43,074 bases of DNA. Origin: Mesobacterium pallidum (GTDB lineage: Bacteria > Pseudomonadota > Alphaproteobacteria > Rhodobacterales > Rhodobacteraceae). The notes under the pieces are model-generated. The model was not told the origin of the DNA and did no database searches. It saw only the letters and a program-made list of their open reading frames with translations. Made by a program: the position numbers and the translations under genes. Positions 25,186 through 33,138 of this stretch are shown here, in pieces; position 1 is the stretch's first letter, and the number at the start of each line of letters is the position of its first letter. Location of the stretch: assembly GCF_019966535.1 (NCBI RefSeq), contig NZ_JAIMID010000035.1, positions 1 through 43,074 on the forward strand. The letters run 5' to 3'.

Positions 25186-25545
25186 TTACGCCTGGCTGTG
25201 CAGGAATTCCTGGAATTCCTCGGTGGTGCGGCCGGTCTGCAGCCCGCCCACGTCCTGCACGCTGAGACTGAAGATGCCGGCCAGCTTGGCCAGGTAGTAG
25301 ATGTTGCCGCCCTGCTGGATCATGCCGAGGATGTCGCGGTCACGGACCGCCTGCTTCTGGCCCTCGTTCAGGCCATACTTGGCCATCCAGGCTTCCTCGT
25401 CGGCCTTGAAGCCGTCTCGGTTCTCGGCCTTGTTGAAGTCGTAGCACATCTTGTTCAGCGCATAGCCCTTCATGGCCATCTTGCCGTCAAAGACCGTCGT
25501 GCCGGGAATGTCGATGTGGTAGTGATGTCCGGGTACATCAGCCAT
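25186..25545 (-). CDS. ligA: LigA-type extradiol dioxygenase, small alpha subunit (set 1)
   Basis: A 119-residue alpha subunit of a protocatechuate 4,5-dioxygenase-type enzyme. Family marks: YALNKMCYDFNKAENRDGFKADEEAWM and QQGGNIYYLAKLAGIF (given as spans, about residues 28-54 and 77-92). It closes over the active site of LigB and helps bind the substrate. The ATG at 25545 has a clear AGGAGG eight bases upstream; the longer frame to 25608 is rejected. It is the first gene of this dioxygenase pair, and an FNR-like box lies about 57 bases ahead of it. Confidence 0.88.
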   Translation of the reverse strand: MADVPGHHYHIDIPGTTVFDGKMAMKGYALNKMCYDFNKAENRDGFKADEEAWMAKYGLNEGQKQAVRDRDILGMIQQGGNIYYLAKLAGIFSLSVQDVGGLQTGRTTEEFQEFLHSQA

Positions 25546-25601
25546 GGGATTTCCTCCTGAAGTCTGGAGGATCTTGTCGCATGGCACCCCGGCTGCCGAT
25601 C

Positions 25602-25615
25602 TTGACATGGATCAA
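25602..25615. promoter_or_regulatory. FNR/DNR-like box upstream of ligA (set 1)
   Basis: TTGACATGGATCAA matches the FNR/CRP-superfamily consensus TTGATNNNNATCAA at nine of ten fixed positions. It lies 57 bases ahead of the ligA ATG. The match is seen; regulation by an Fnr-type factor is inferred. Confidence 0.5.
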
Positions 25616-25672
25616 GTGCGCGGGTGCGGGGACGCAGAACGAATAATTGCGGCATGAAACCAATGCGCCGCG

Positions 25673-26386
25673 TCAGATCCCCTGTTCGCGCCTCGCCTTG
25701 CGGGTCGCCGTCAGCTTCATCCCCGGCGCGGCCAGCTTTTCATGTGATCCGACCCAGGCATAGGCCAAGAGGCAGGGGTCGAACTCGCCCGTGGTGATCC
25801 GGTGCTCGTCGCCCGGCTTGTTCAGGATCAGCGAGCCGGGCGCATAGACCGCCGCGTCGTTCTCGGACCAGGCGCCGGCGACCGAGATGTAGCTTTCCTC
25901 GATCTCTTTGTGGGAATGCTGCGGGTAGGTCGTGTTCGGCGCGAACAGCACGAAGCCAAGGATCAGGTCGGCCGATTTCACCGGCCCCAACGGGCCGGCC
26001 ACCTCGCAATAGGCGTATTTCTGGCCGAGTGCCTTGGGCACCTTCTCGTAGCCGTATTCCCAGGTCAGGTCGGCCCGCACCTCGCGCAGCGCCCGGGCCA
26101 TGCCCTGCATCGCGCCCCGCTCGCCCATGTCAAGCGCGCGGGACATATGCGCCACGACCGGCTTGGACGCCGGGGCGCGCATCGCGATCGCCGGATCGCA
26201 GGCCAGCAGCCGCGACAGCGCATCACGCACCTTCTTGCGATGGGCGCGGATCAGCTTGCTGCCTCCGGGCGAGCCATGACGGTAGAGCGCCTCGAACTCG
26301 CGCAAAAGGTAAAGCCAGTTCGGCACGTCCCGCAGGCGGGGGGCGGCGATGTCGGTGTCTTCGGTCATGGGGTCGTCGCTTTTCAC
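25673..26386 (-). CDS. dddL: DMSP lyase, DddL-type cupin
   Basis: About 237 residues (231 from the ATG at 26368). It cleaves dimethylsulfoniopropionate to acrylate and dimethyl sulfide. The cupin core shows the metal-binding HSHKEIEESY (two His and Glu), GAWSENDAAVYAPGSLI and the last His in DEHRITTG. The N-terminal NWLYLLREFEALYRHGSPGG and central YGYEKVPKALGQKYAYCEVAG also match DddL as I remember it. I favour the GTG start at 26386 because AGGAG lies four bases before it, whereas the ATG at 26368 has no RBS. The gene is embedded in the aromatic island between ligI and ligA, with the same orientation. No acrylate-degradation genes are on the plasmid. Related cupin lyases (DddQ) are a second option. 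Confidence 0.8.
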   Translation of the reverse strand: MKSDDPMTEDTDIAAPRLRDVPNWLYLLREFEALYRHGSPGGSKLIRAHRKKVRDALSRLLACDPAIAMRAPASKPVVAHMSRALDMGERGAMQGMARALREVRADLTWEYGYEKVPKALGQKYAYCEVAGPLGPVKSADLILGFVLFAPNTTYPQHSHKEIEESYISVAGAWSENDAAVYAPGSLILNKPGDEHRITTGEFDPCLLAYAWVGSHEKLAAPGMKLTATRKARREQGI

Positions 26387-26689
26387 GAAGCTCCTGCGGT
26401 CGTTGGAGCCTAGTTTACCCGACAGCCAAACGCCCCGCCGATCAATCCCTTTCGCGATCCCCACGCCCGGAATTCGCGCCCGGGGCCGCGCGCATCGACG
26501 CAAGGAGCGTGCCGGAGCGGGACTGCGTGAAAGGCGGGGGGACGCGACCGGCATGTCGGGGGGATCGGACGGCGGCCGGTCTTGTCAGCCTCGCGACATG
26601 TCCGAAGTGCCCCGGACCACGGATGCATAGCTGGCCCAGCCGGTTCAAGCCCGCCGGGCCCGCCCTTGTCATTCGTTGATCGGCCGCGT
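26387..26689. other. Spacer between ligI and the DMSP lyase gene
   Basis: A 303-base G+C-rich stretch with no credible frame. It likely holds the promoter for the DMSP lyase and perhaps ligAB set 1, but no clear -35/-10 pair or hairpin stands out. Confidence 0.4.
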
Positions 26690-27580
26690 TCAGCGCGCCC
26701 AGTACAGCCGCATCGGGTTGTCGACCAGCAGCTTCTGCTGCTGCTCGGCCGTGCGGGCGATGCGCGGGATGTAATCCACCAGCGCGCCATCGTCCGGCAT
26801 ATGCGATTTCATGTTCGGATGCGGCCAGTCGGTGCCCCAGAGCACGCGGTCCTCGAACCGGTCAACGATCGCCTGGTAGAAGGGCACGACGTCGTCATAG
26901 GGCGGGCCGGCCTTGGTCAGCCGCTCGGGGCAGGTCACCTTGGACCAGATGTTGTCGTTCCGCGCCATCAGGTCGATGAAACGCTGGAAGTCCGGGTGAT
27001 CCACCCCCTTGGACACGTCCGGCCGGCCCATGTGATCGACCACCAGAACGGTCGGCAGGCTCTCGAGGAAGGGCACGAGGTCCTCGAGGTCCGACGCCTC
27101 GAAATAAACGACGATGTGCCAGTCGAGCTTGGCGATCTTCTCGGCGATGCCGATGAAGACCTCCTTGGGCGTGGCATCCACCAGGCGCTTGACGAAGTTG
27201 AAGCGGACGCCGCGCACACCGGCCGCGTCCATCTCGCGCAGCTCGTCCATCGTGATGTCGGGCCCGACGCTGGCAATGCCCCGCGCCTTGTCGCCCGCCG
27301 CGCGGCAGGCATCCACCATGGCGCGGTTGTCCTTGCCGTGGCAGGTCGCCTGCACGATCACGTTGCGCGCGAACCCCAGGTAATCGCGCAGCTCGAACAG
27401 CTTGTCCTTGCCGGCGTTGCAGGGCGTGTACTTGCGCTCGGGCGCAAAGGGGAACTCGGGGCTGGGCCCGAAGACATGGCAATGGGCATCCACCGCGCCC
27501 TTGGGCAGGACAAAGTCCGGCTTTTTCGGGCTGGGGTGGAATTCCAGCCAATCGGCGTCCATTACCTGCACTTCGGTCAT
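26690..27580 (-). CDS. ligI: 2-pyrone-4,6-dicarboxylate hydrolase
   Basis: A 296-residue amidohydrolase-2 family enzyme that opens the lactone 2-pyrone-4,6-dicarboxylate (PDC) to 4-oxalomesaconate. Signature DAHCHVFGP near residue 31, VIVQATCHGKDNRAMVDAC, VRGVRFNFVKRLVD, VVDHMGRPD and the late catalytic Asp in LWGTDWPHPN are all present; length fits. Start ATG at 27580 has GGAGAGG upstream and overlaps the ligU stop codon by four bases (ATGA), so the two are coupled. It follows LigC in the pathway, although ligC is on the opposite strand. Confidence 0.95.
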   Translation of the reverse strand: MTEVQVMDADWLEFHPSPKKPDFVLPKGAVDAHCHVFGPSPEFPFAPERKYTPCNAGKDKLFELRDYLGFARNVIVQATCHGKDNRAMVDACRAAGDKARGIASVGPDITMDELREMDAAGVRGVRFNFVKRLVDATPKEVFIGIAEKIAKLDWHIVVYFEASDLEDLVPFLESLPTVLVVDHMGRPDVSKGVDHPDFQRFIDLMARNDNIWSKVTCPERLTKAGPPYDDVVPFYQAIVDRFEDRVLWGTDWPHPNMKSHMPDDGALVDYIPRIARTAEQQQKLLVDNPMRLYWAR

Positions 27581-28629
27581 GCGAATACCTCTCCGTCCAT
27601 GAGTTTTCGGGCCGTCCGCAGGATCGCGGCCTCGGCCACCTGGCCATCGCCGTCCAGCGTGGCCACCACGGTCATCTCGCCCGTGGGATGTTCGATCGAC
27701 AGGCTGCGCTCGCGCCCCTCGCCCCGTTCGGCGAGCGCGTAAGCAGGCGAGCCTTCGAGCAGGCAGGCGGTGGCGACGCTGACCGCGCCCAGCACGCCGA
27801 TGGTCTTGTGGCAGCGATGCGGGATGAAGGTGCGCGTGCCAATCGCGCCACCGTCCCGGGGCGCGCTGACCATGGTCATCTTGGGCACCGATTTTTCCGA
27901 GACATCGCCAAGGTTCATCATCGGCCCGCAGGACAGCCGGATCGCCTCGAGCTTCTCGCGCAAGCCCGCGTTGCCCTCCAGCTCTTCCGGCGTCTCCTCG
28001 CCCGTGATCCCCATGTCCGACGCCCGCATGACCACGCAGGGCATGCCGTTGTCGATCATCGTGACCTCGACACCTTCGACCACGTCCACCGCATTGCCGG
28101 TCGGCAGCAGCGCGCCACAGCTCGACCCGGCCGTGTCCTTGAAGGCGATGGGCACCGGCGCCGACGTCCCCGGCACGCCGTCGATCTTCGACTCGCCCGC
28201 ATAGCTGACCTTGCCGCCGGGTGTCTTCACCCGCGCAACGGCGACCTGCCCGGTGTTCTCCATGTAGATCGTCACCGGCGTCTCGCCGTCCTGCGCCGCG
28301 ACCAGCCCCCGCTCGATGGCAAAGGGCCCGATCCCGGCCAGGATGTTCCCGCAATTCTGCGCATCCGTCACGATCGGCTTGTCCACGAAAACCTGCAGGA
28401 AGAGGTAATCGACATCGACCCCCTCCCTCTCGGACCGCTTCACCACCGCGACCTTCGAGGTCAGAGGGTCCGTCCCCCCCATCCCGTCGATCTGCCGCAG
28501 ATCGGGCGACCCCATGATCCGCAAGAGAAAGGCATCGCGATCCGCAACCGCCCCCAGCTCATCGGCCAGGAAGTATCCACCCTTGGAGGTCCCCCCCCGC
28601 ATCCACATGCACCGCACCGCCTCGGTCAT
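27577..28629 (-). CDS. ligU: 4-oxalomesaconate tautomerase (PrpF family)
   Basis: A 350-residue PrpF-like isomerase matching LigU/GalD. It interconverts isomers of 4-oxalomesaconate so that the hydratase can act. MWMRGGTSKGGYF near the N-terminus is the family hallmark; QNCGNILAGIGPFAIERG carries the catalytic-cysteine region, GSSCGALLPTG and IPHRCHKTIGVLGAVSVATA follow. Start chosen at 28629 with GAGGGAG upstream; the eight-residue extension to 28653 is rejected. It overlaps ligI. The gap to ligK contains two hairpins. Confidence 0.92.
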   Translation of the reverse strand: MTEAVRCMWMRGGTSKGGYFLADELGAVADRDAFLLRIMGSPDLRQIDGMGGTDPLTSKVAVVKRSEREGVDVDYLFLQVFVDKPIVTDAQNCGNILAGIGPFAIERGLVAAQDGETPVTIYMENTGQVAVARVKTPGGKVSYAGESKIDGVPGTSAPVPIAFKDTAGSSCGALLPTGNAVDVVEGVEVTMIDNGMPCVVMRASDMGITGEETPEELEGNAGLREKLEAIRLSCGPMMNLGDVSEKSVPKMTMVSAPRDGGAIGTRTFIPHRCHKTIGVLGAVSVATACLLEGSPAYALAERGEGRERSLSIEHPTGEMTVVATLDGDGQVAEAAILRTARKLMDGEVFA

Positions 28630-28693
28630 CCGCGCTCCCTCTCGGACCGGCACACCCGATCCCTCTTCATCTTGCCATTAAACTCCGGGGGGC

Positions 28694-28740
28694 GCGGGGG
28701 GCTGGCCCCCCGCTTCGGTCGGATCGCCAAAAGCGATCCG
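28694..28740 (-). terminator. Two hairpins between ligK and ligU
   Basis: CGGATCGC/GCGATCCG (28720-28740) and GCGGGGGG/CCCCCCGC (28694-28713) are perfect 8-bp stems, one after the other in the ligK-to-ligU direction. Neither has a strong T-run. They could lower transcription into ligU-ligI or stabilise the upstream mRNA end. Confidence 0.45.
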
Positions 28741-28758
28741 AAACCGCTCAAGCCCCGC

Positions 28759-29433
28759 TCAGATATACTTCAGACCCTTCTCGGCCAGACGGGCCCGCAT
28801 GTCGTAAATGTCCAAGCCCAGCTCGCCCTTGGCCAGCCGCTCGCGCTTGGCGACCTCGGCGGCCTCGCGCTTTTGCGCCTTGACCAGCACGTCTTCGGCC
28901 TCCTCGCGGCGCACGACGCAGACACCGTCGTCATCGGCCACGATCACGTCGCCCGGGTTCACCAGCTCGCCCGCGCAGACGAGGGGGATGTTCACCGACC
29001 CCACCGTCTCTTTGACCGTGCCGGCGGCAAAGATCGCCTTGGACCAGACCGGGAAGGCCATTTCCTCGAGGTCCATCACGTCGCGCACGCCGGCGTCGAT
29101 GATCAGCCCCTTGACGCCCCGCGCCTGGGCCGAGGTCGCCAGCAGGTCGCCAAAATAGCCGTCCTCGCAGGGCGAGGTCGGCGCCAGCACCATGATGTCG
29201 CCGGACTGGCACTGCTCGATGCAGACATGGACCATCCAGTTGTCACCCGGAGGGGAAGAGATCGTCACGGCCGAGGCCGCCAGCCGGGTGCCGCGATAGA
29301 TCGGACGCATGTAGCTGGCCAGCAGCCCCTTGCGGCCCTGCGCCTCGTGCACCGTGGCCACGCCACATTTGCCAAGCGCCTCGATCACCGACTTATCGGC
29401 CCGCTCGATGTTCTGTACGACGACTCCGCCCAT
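28759..29433 (-). CDS. ligK: 4-carboxy-4-hydroxy-2-oxoadipate aldolase (RraA-like, class II)
   Basis: A 224-residue enzyme of the HMG/CHA aldolase family that splits 4-carboxy-4-hydroxy-2-oxoadipate into pyruvate and oxaloacetate, the last step of the pathway. Family marks: CGVATVHEAQGRKGLL, GDIMVLAPTSPCEDGYFGDLLATSAQ (about residues 78-103), the D-R metal/substrate motif in LIIDAGVRDV, and VNPGDVIVADDDGVCVV. Family length is normal. It follows the cytochrome b561-like gene by 20 bases. RraA itself is shorter and lacks this end, so the aldolase call is firm. Confidence 0.93.
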   Translation of the reverse strand: MGGVVVQNIERADKSVIEALGKCGVATVHEAQGRKGLLASYMRPIYRGTRLAASAVTISSPPGDNWMVHVCIEQCQSGDIMVLAPTSPCEDGYFGDLLATSAQARGVKGLIIDAGVRDVMDLEEMAFPVWSKAIFAAGTVKETVGSVNIPLVCAGELVNPGDVIVADDDGVCVVRREEAEDVLVKAQKREAAEVAKRERLAKGELGLDIYDMRARLAEKGLKYI

Positions 29434-29453
29434 TCTCTCTCCTTCCCGCGCGC

Positions 29454-29945
29454 TCAGGTCATGCGGCGCGCGATGTTGGTTTTCCAGACGAACTGATGCA
29501 CCAGCACGGCCCCGACATGGAGCACGACCAGCGCCATCAGCAGCGCCTTGATGATTTCATGCGCCTCGGCCGCAGCGCCGACGCCGCCGAACCAGGCCAC
29601 CGCCCCGCTGATCGGGAAGGCGAAAAGCAGCACGTAGATCGCGCCATGGGCCAGCCTGCCCAGCTTGCGGAACAGCTCCGGCTCTGCCTCGGGCTCGGCC
29701 GGCACGCCGTGCCGCGCGCGCAGCACCAGCCGCCAGATCGCCAGCAGCAGGACCGTCGCCCCGACGCCGATATGCAGGATCACGGTCAGCGGATAGCGTG
29801 CGATCCCGGTCTCAACCAGTTGGTCATAGGGGCGGCCCATGCCTTCCAGCAGGGTGTACTGCAACGCGATCAGCACCACGACGGCCCAGTGCAGGGCCTT
29901 TTGCGTGGTGCTGAAGCTGTCGGGGGTGGGACGTGCGGCGCTCAT
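29454..29945 (-). CDS. Cytochrome b561-like membrane protein
   Basis: A 163-residue protein with four hydrophobic helices and the heme-ligand histidines expected of b561-type cytochromes (ALHWAVVVL, ILHIGVGATV, LAHGAIYVLL, VLHVGAVLVHQFVWK). It lies in the lig operon between galB (64 bases) and ligK (20 bases). Its role there is unclear; b561 proteins pass electrons across the inner membrane, so it may dispose of reducing power or act on a quinone. That is speculation. Confidence 0.82.
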   Translation of the reverse strand: MSAARPTPDSFSTTQKALHWAVVVLIALQYTLLEGMGRPYDQLVETGIARYPLTVILHIGVGATVLLLAIWRLVLRARHGVPAEPEAEPELFRKLGRLAHGAIYVLLFAFPISGAVAWFGGVGAAAEAHEIIKALLMALVVLHVGAVLVHQFVWKTNIARRMT

Positions 29946-30008
29946 CTGGATCTCCGTTTGTCAGATGCCTTCGATCACCATACGCGCGTCCCGCCGTTTT
30001 CCGGCGCT

Positions 30009-30746
30009 TTATTCCAGCTCGTCCACCGTGCGCGGGAAGATGGTCTGGAACCCTTCGGCATATTTCGCCGCGCGGCCCCCGGCCATCCCGCCCGAATTGC
30101 GGCGGAAGTGGTTGGCACGGTTCTCGGCCACGTTCTTGTAGAAGGTCCACAGGTGCTCCTGCCCCTGCATGCACTGGATCGCGGCCCATTTCTTGTCCCA
30201 GACCGGCGTGATGTCGAGGAAGGTCGAGGGCTTCCATTCCATCTGCTCGCTCTGGTGCGGCTCGAAGAGGTAGAGCTGCGGCGCGCCCAGAACCTTCTGG
30301 CCGGGGTTGTGGCCCCAGGCCTGCGCGACCATCCGGCATTCCAGAGCGAATTGCGTCGTGTTCATGTGGTCCGTGTTGTACGGATCCCACTTGGAATGCG
30401 ACATCATCCACTTGGGCTGCACTTCGCGGATCACGTCGACCATGCGATCGCGCGTCTCGGCACCCAGGTCGAGCGGGTAGTCGCCCACGTCGAAGAAGCG
30501 GATGTCATTGACACCCAGCGCGGCGGCGGCGTTCTCGGCCTCCTTCCGGCGCTCGGCCTTGACGGTCTCGAGGGTCATGCCCTCCTGCTTCCACAGTTTG
30601 GCGCTTTCGCCGCGCTCGCCGTAGCTGAGGCAGACCACCGTCACCTCGTAGCCCAGCTCCTGGTGCAGGGCGATCGCGCCGCCCCCGCGCCAGACGAAGT
30701 CGGCCGAGTGGGCGGAAATGACAAGGGCGGTTTTCTTGCCGGACAT
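30009..30746 (-). CDS. galB: 4-oxalomesaconate hydratase (PIG-L family)
   Basis: A 245-residue PIG-L/LmbE-fold protein matching GalB of Pseudomonas putida gallate catabolism. It hydrates 4-oxalomesaconate to 4-carboxy-4-hydroxy-2-oxoadipate, doing the job of the unrelated LigJ of sphingomonads. The N-terminal ISAHSADFVWRGGGAIAL replaces the AHPDDE of ordinary PIG-L deacetylases; GERGESAKLWKQEG, MMSHSKWDPYNTDH and HNPGQKVLGAPQLYLFEPHQ (residues about 165-185) follow. ATG at 30746 has AGGAGAC upstream; the long upstream frame is an artefact. First gene of the minus-strand operon, divergent from the LysR gene. Confidence 0.92.
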   Translation of the reverse strand: MSGKKTALVISAHSADFVWRGGGAIALHQELGYEVTVVCLSYGERGESAKLWKQEGMTLETVKAERRKEAENAAAALGVNDIRFFDVGDYPLDLGAETRDRMVDVIREVQPKWMMSHSKWDPYNTDHMNTTQFALECRMVAQAWGHNPGQKVLGAPQLYLFEPHQSEQMEWKPSTFLDITPVWDKKWAAIQCMQGQEHLWTFYKNVAENRANHFRRNSGGMAGGRAAKYAEGFQTIFPRTVDELE

Positions 30747-30863
30747 GTGGGGTGTCTCCTCGCATTGCCGGGGCGCGTGGGCCCCGCTGTTCCCTCGGGA
30801 CGCATCGGTCCCGGTCGCGCGGACCATAGACCTGCCCGACCCTGATTGCCTATTTCGAATGAC

Positions 30864-30876
30864 TTCCCTAGGATAA
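30864..30876 (-). promoter_or_regulatory. LysR-type box (T-N11-A) between galB and its regulator
   Basis: TTATCCTAGGGAA (minus strand) has the T-N11-A spacing and partial dyad symmetry of LysR-family sites. A related core (GTATCCTTGGAAA) lies at 32149-32161 ahead of the plus-strand lig operon. The similarity is seen; binding by the adjacent regulator is inferred. Confidence 0.5.
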
Positions 30877-30899
30877 GTTTTCTCTATACCGGTTAGGAA

Positions 30900-32135
30900 A
30901 TGACGGCCGACTTCCCGAACCTGCGCCACATGCGCGTTTTCCTCGAGGCGACCCGCGCCGGGTCGGTCAGCGAGGCGGCGGCGCGTTGCAACCTCAGCCA
31001 GCCGGCCGCGACGCAGGCCATCGCCAAGCTCGAGGACACGCTGGGCGCCCCGCTGCTGCTGCGCCGCACGCGCGAATTGACGGCCACGGCCGAGGGGCAG
31101 GTGTTCGCCGCGCGTGTCGCCACCGCGCTCGACCGGCTCGCCAGCGCCAGCCGCGCGGCGCGGCGGCTGGGGGGCGGATCGCGCGGTGCCTTCGACACGC
31201 AGGTCACGGCGGCACAGCTGCGCGCGCTGGTGGCCATCGCCGAGACCGGCAGCTTTACCGTGGCCGCCCGGGCGCTCGACCTCAGCCAGCCTACCGTGCA
31301 CCGCACCGCCCGCAACCTCGAGGCCATCGCGGGCGTGCCGCTCTTTACGGCCACGGCCGCAGGGGTCGGGCTGACGGCCGCGGCGCAGGTGTTCGTGCAG
31401 GGGGTCAAGCTGGCCCAGGCCGAGATCCGGCAGGGCCTGGCCGAGCTGACGCAGTTGCGCGGGCAGGAAAGCGCCAGCTTCGTCATCGGCTCGCTTCCCC
31501 TGGCCCGCACGCGGATCGTGCCGGATGCCGTGCACCGCATGGTGACGGACGCGCCCGGCATGCAGATCCGCGTGGTCGAGGGGCGGTATTCCGAACTGCT
31601 CCGCTCGCTGCGCGAAGGCGATCTTGACTGCATGATCGGCGCGCTGCGCAACCCGGTGCCGGCCGATGACGTGGTGCAGGAAAAGCTGTTCGACGACCCG
31701 CTGTGCATCGTCGCGCATCCCAGCCACCCGCTGGCGCAGCGCTGTCATGTCACGGTCGAGGACACGCTCGCCTACCCCTGGGTTGCCCCGCCCAAGGAGA
31801 CGCCGGCGGGCCAGTATCTCTACGAGACCCTGCGCATCCAGGACCGGCCCGAAACGCCGGTGCGCGTCGTCGCCTCGTCCCTCGTGTTCCTGCGCGGGCT
31901 GCTTGCGCACGGCGATTGCGTGTCGATCATCTCGCGCCACCAGATCAGCGTCGAAGAGGCCGATGGCCACCTCGTCCCGCTTCCCATCCCGCTCGAGAAC
32001 AACGCCCGCGCCATCGGGCTCACCTTCCGCCGCGACTGGCGACCCACGGAAAGCCAGGCGCGATTCATTGAGTTTCTGCGCATGCAAACCGGGACGGCGG
32101 ACGGGGCAAGCGCTGCCGCCGAAGACCGACAATAG
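30900..32135 (+). CDS. LysR-family regulator with two tandem helix-turn-helix domains
   Basis: A 411-residue regulator, about 100 longer than a normal LysR protein. The extra length is a second DNA-binding domain: HTH1 at about residues 8-67 (GSVSEAAARCNLSQPAATQAI) and HTH2 at about 104-163 (GSFTVAARALDLSQPTVHRTA). Residues about 190-400 are the usual effector domain (SFVIGSLPLARTRIVPDAV; GDLDCMIGALR; GLLAHGDCVSIISRHQI). It sits between the divergent galB operon and the plus-strand ligA operon, so it most likely activates both in response to a pathway intermediate. Its ATG directly follows TAGGAA, which is too close for a normal Shine-Dalgarno sequence. Confidence 0.9.
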   Translation: MTADFPNLRHMRVFLEATRAGSVSEAAARCNLSQPAATQAIAKLEDTLGAPLLLRRTRELTATAEGQVFAARVATALDRLASASRAARRLGGGSRGAFDTQVTAAQLRALVAIAETGSFTVAARALDLSQPTVHRTARNLEAIAGVPLFTATAAGVGLTAAAQVFVQGVKLAQAEIRQGLAELTQLRGQESASFVIGSLPLARTRIVPDAVHRMVTDAPGMQIRVVEGRYSELLRSLREGDLDCMIGALRNPVPADDVVQEKLFDDPLCIVAHPSHPLAQRCHVTVEDTLAYPWVAPPKETPAGQYLYETLRIQDRPETPVRVVASSLVFLRGLLAHGDCVSIISRHQISVEEADGHLVPLPIPLENNARAIGLTFRRDWRPTESQARFIEFLRMQTGTADGASAAAEDRQ

Positions 32136-32148
32136 AAATTTTCAATAA

Positions 32149-32161
32149 GTATCCTTGGAAA
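32149..32161 (+). promoter_or_regulatory. LysR-type box upstream of the ligA-ligB-ligC operon
   Basis: GTATCCTTGGAAA shares the TATCCTNGG core with the box at 30864-30876 and lies 64 bases before the first gene of this operon. Assignment to the tandem-HTH LysR is inference. Confidence 0.45.
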
Positions 32162-32224
32162 TGAATTGGGCGTGCCAGCCCCCCGGTGCTAGGTTTTGCC
32201 CCGAACGCGGAGGACCCACCCACA

Positions 32225-33121
32225 ATGCACGGCAACATGGCGCATATCGCCTGGCTTGGCTTTGGTGAGGCCGCGCAGGCCTTTCTGACCGGCCTGCGCG
32301 GCGACCAGCCCGTGGATGCGCGCGCCTTCGACCTCAAGACCCTGGGCGACCAGGCTGCCGCCAAGCGGGCCGAGTACGACGCGCTCGAGGTCTCCGAAGC
32401 GGCCACGGCCCCTGCCCTTGCCGGCGCGCCGATCATCTTTTCGCTGGTGACCGCCGACCAGGCCGCACCGGCGGCGCTGTCGCTGGCCCGCACGGACCTA
32501 GCTGGCGCGCTATTCCTCGATGCCAATTCCTGCGCGCCGCAGACCAAGCAGGCGAACGCGCAGGTGATCGAGGGCGCGGGCGGGCGCTATGTCGACATGG
32601 CCGTGATGCAGCCCGTGCACCCTGCCCTGCACCGCACCGCCTGCCAGCTCTCGGGCCCTCACGCGGCCGAGGCGGTCGAAACGCTCACCGCCCTTGGCAT
32701 GAACGTGACCGAGGCGGCGGGCCCCGTCGGCACCGCGTCCATGCGCAAGATGGTACGCAGCGTGATGATCAAGGGGATCGAGGCGCTGACGCTTGAATGC
32801 ATGCTCGCCGCCCGCCGCGCCGGGGTCGAGGACAACGTGCTGCAATCGCTCGGCGTCACCTACCCGGGCATCGACTGGCCGGCCAAAACGGCCTACAATA
32901 TCGAACGGACCACCACCCACGGCATCCGCCGCGCCGCCGAGATGCGCGAGGTCGCCAAGACCGTGGAGGGGCTGGGCCTGCCGCCGCATATGTCCCGCGC
33001 CATCGCCGACTGGCAACAGGCCATGGGCGACCTGCACCTTGCCCCCGGCCCCGACGACACCGCCGCCCGCGCCGACGCGATCCTCGCCGCGCTGGGACTG
33101 GCCGACCAGACAACCGACTAG
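32225..33121 (+). CDS. NAD(P)-binding dehydrogenase, 6-phosphogluconate dehydrogenase/DUF1932 type
   Basis: A 298-residue protein. An N-terminal Rossmann motif (HIAWLGFGEAAQAFLTGL, given as the span near residues 6-23) is followed by a C-terminal helical domain of the DUF1932 kind (GTASMRKMVRSVMIKGIEAL, with the Lys expected in this superfamily, as in 3-hydroxyisobutyrate dehydrogenases). It is the first gene of the operon with ligA, ligB and ligC (18-base gap to ligA). Such genes recur in protocatechuate 4,5-cleavage clusters, but the reaction is not established to my knowledge. ATG at 32225 has GGAGGA ten bases upstream; ATG at 32237 is an alternative. Confidence 0.8.
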   Translation: MHGNMAHIAWLGFGEAAQAFLTGLRGDQPVDARAFDLKTLGDQAAAKRAEYDALEVSEAATAPALAGAPIIFSLVTADQAAPAALSLARTDLAGALFLDANSCAPQTKQANAQVIEGAGGRYVDMAVMQPVHPALHRTACQLSGPHAAEAVETLTALGMNVTEAAGPVGTASMRKMVRSVMIKGIEALTLECMLAARRAGVEDNVLQSLGVTYPGIDWPAKTAYNIERTTTHGIRRAAEMREVAKTVEGLGLPPHMSRAIADWQQAMGDLHLAPGPDDTAARADAILAALGLADQTTD

Positions 33122-33138
33122 AAACCAGGGAACGCACC

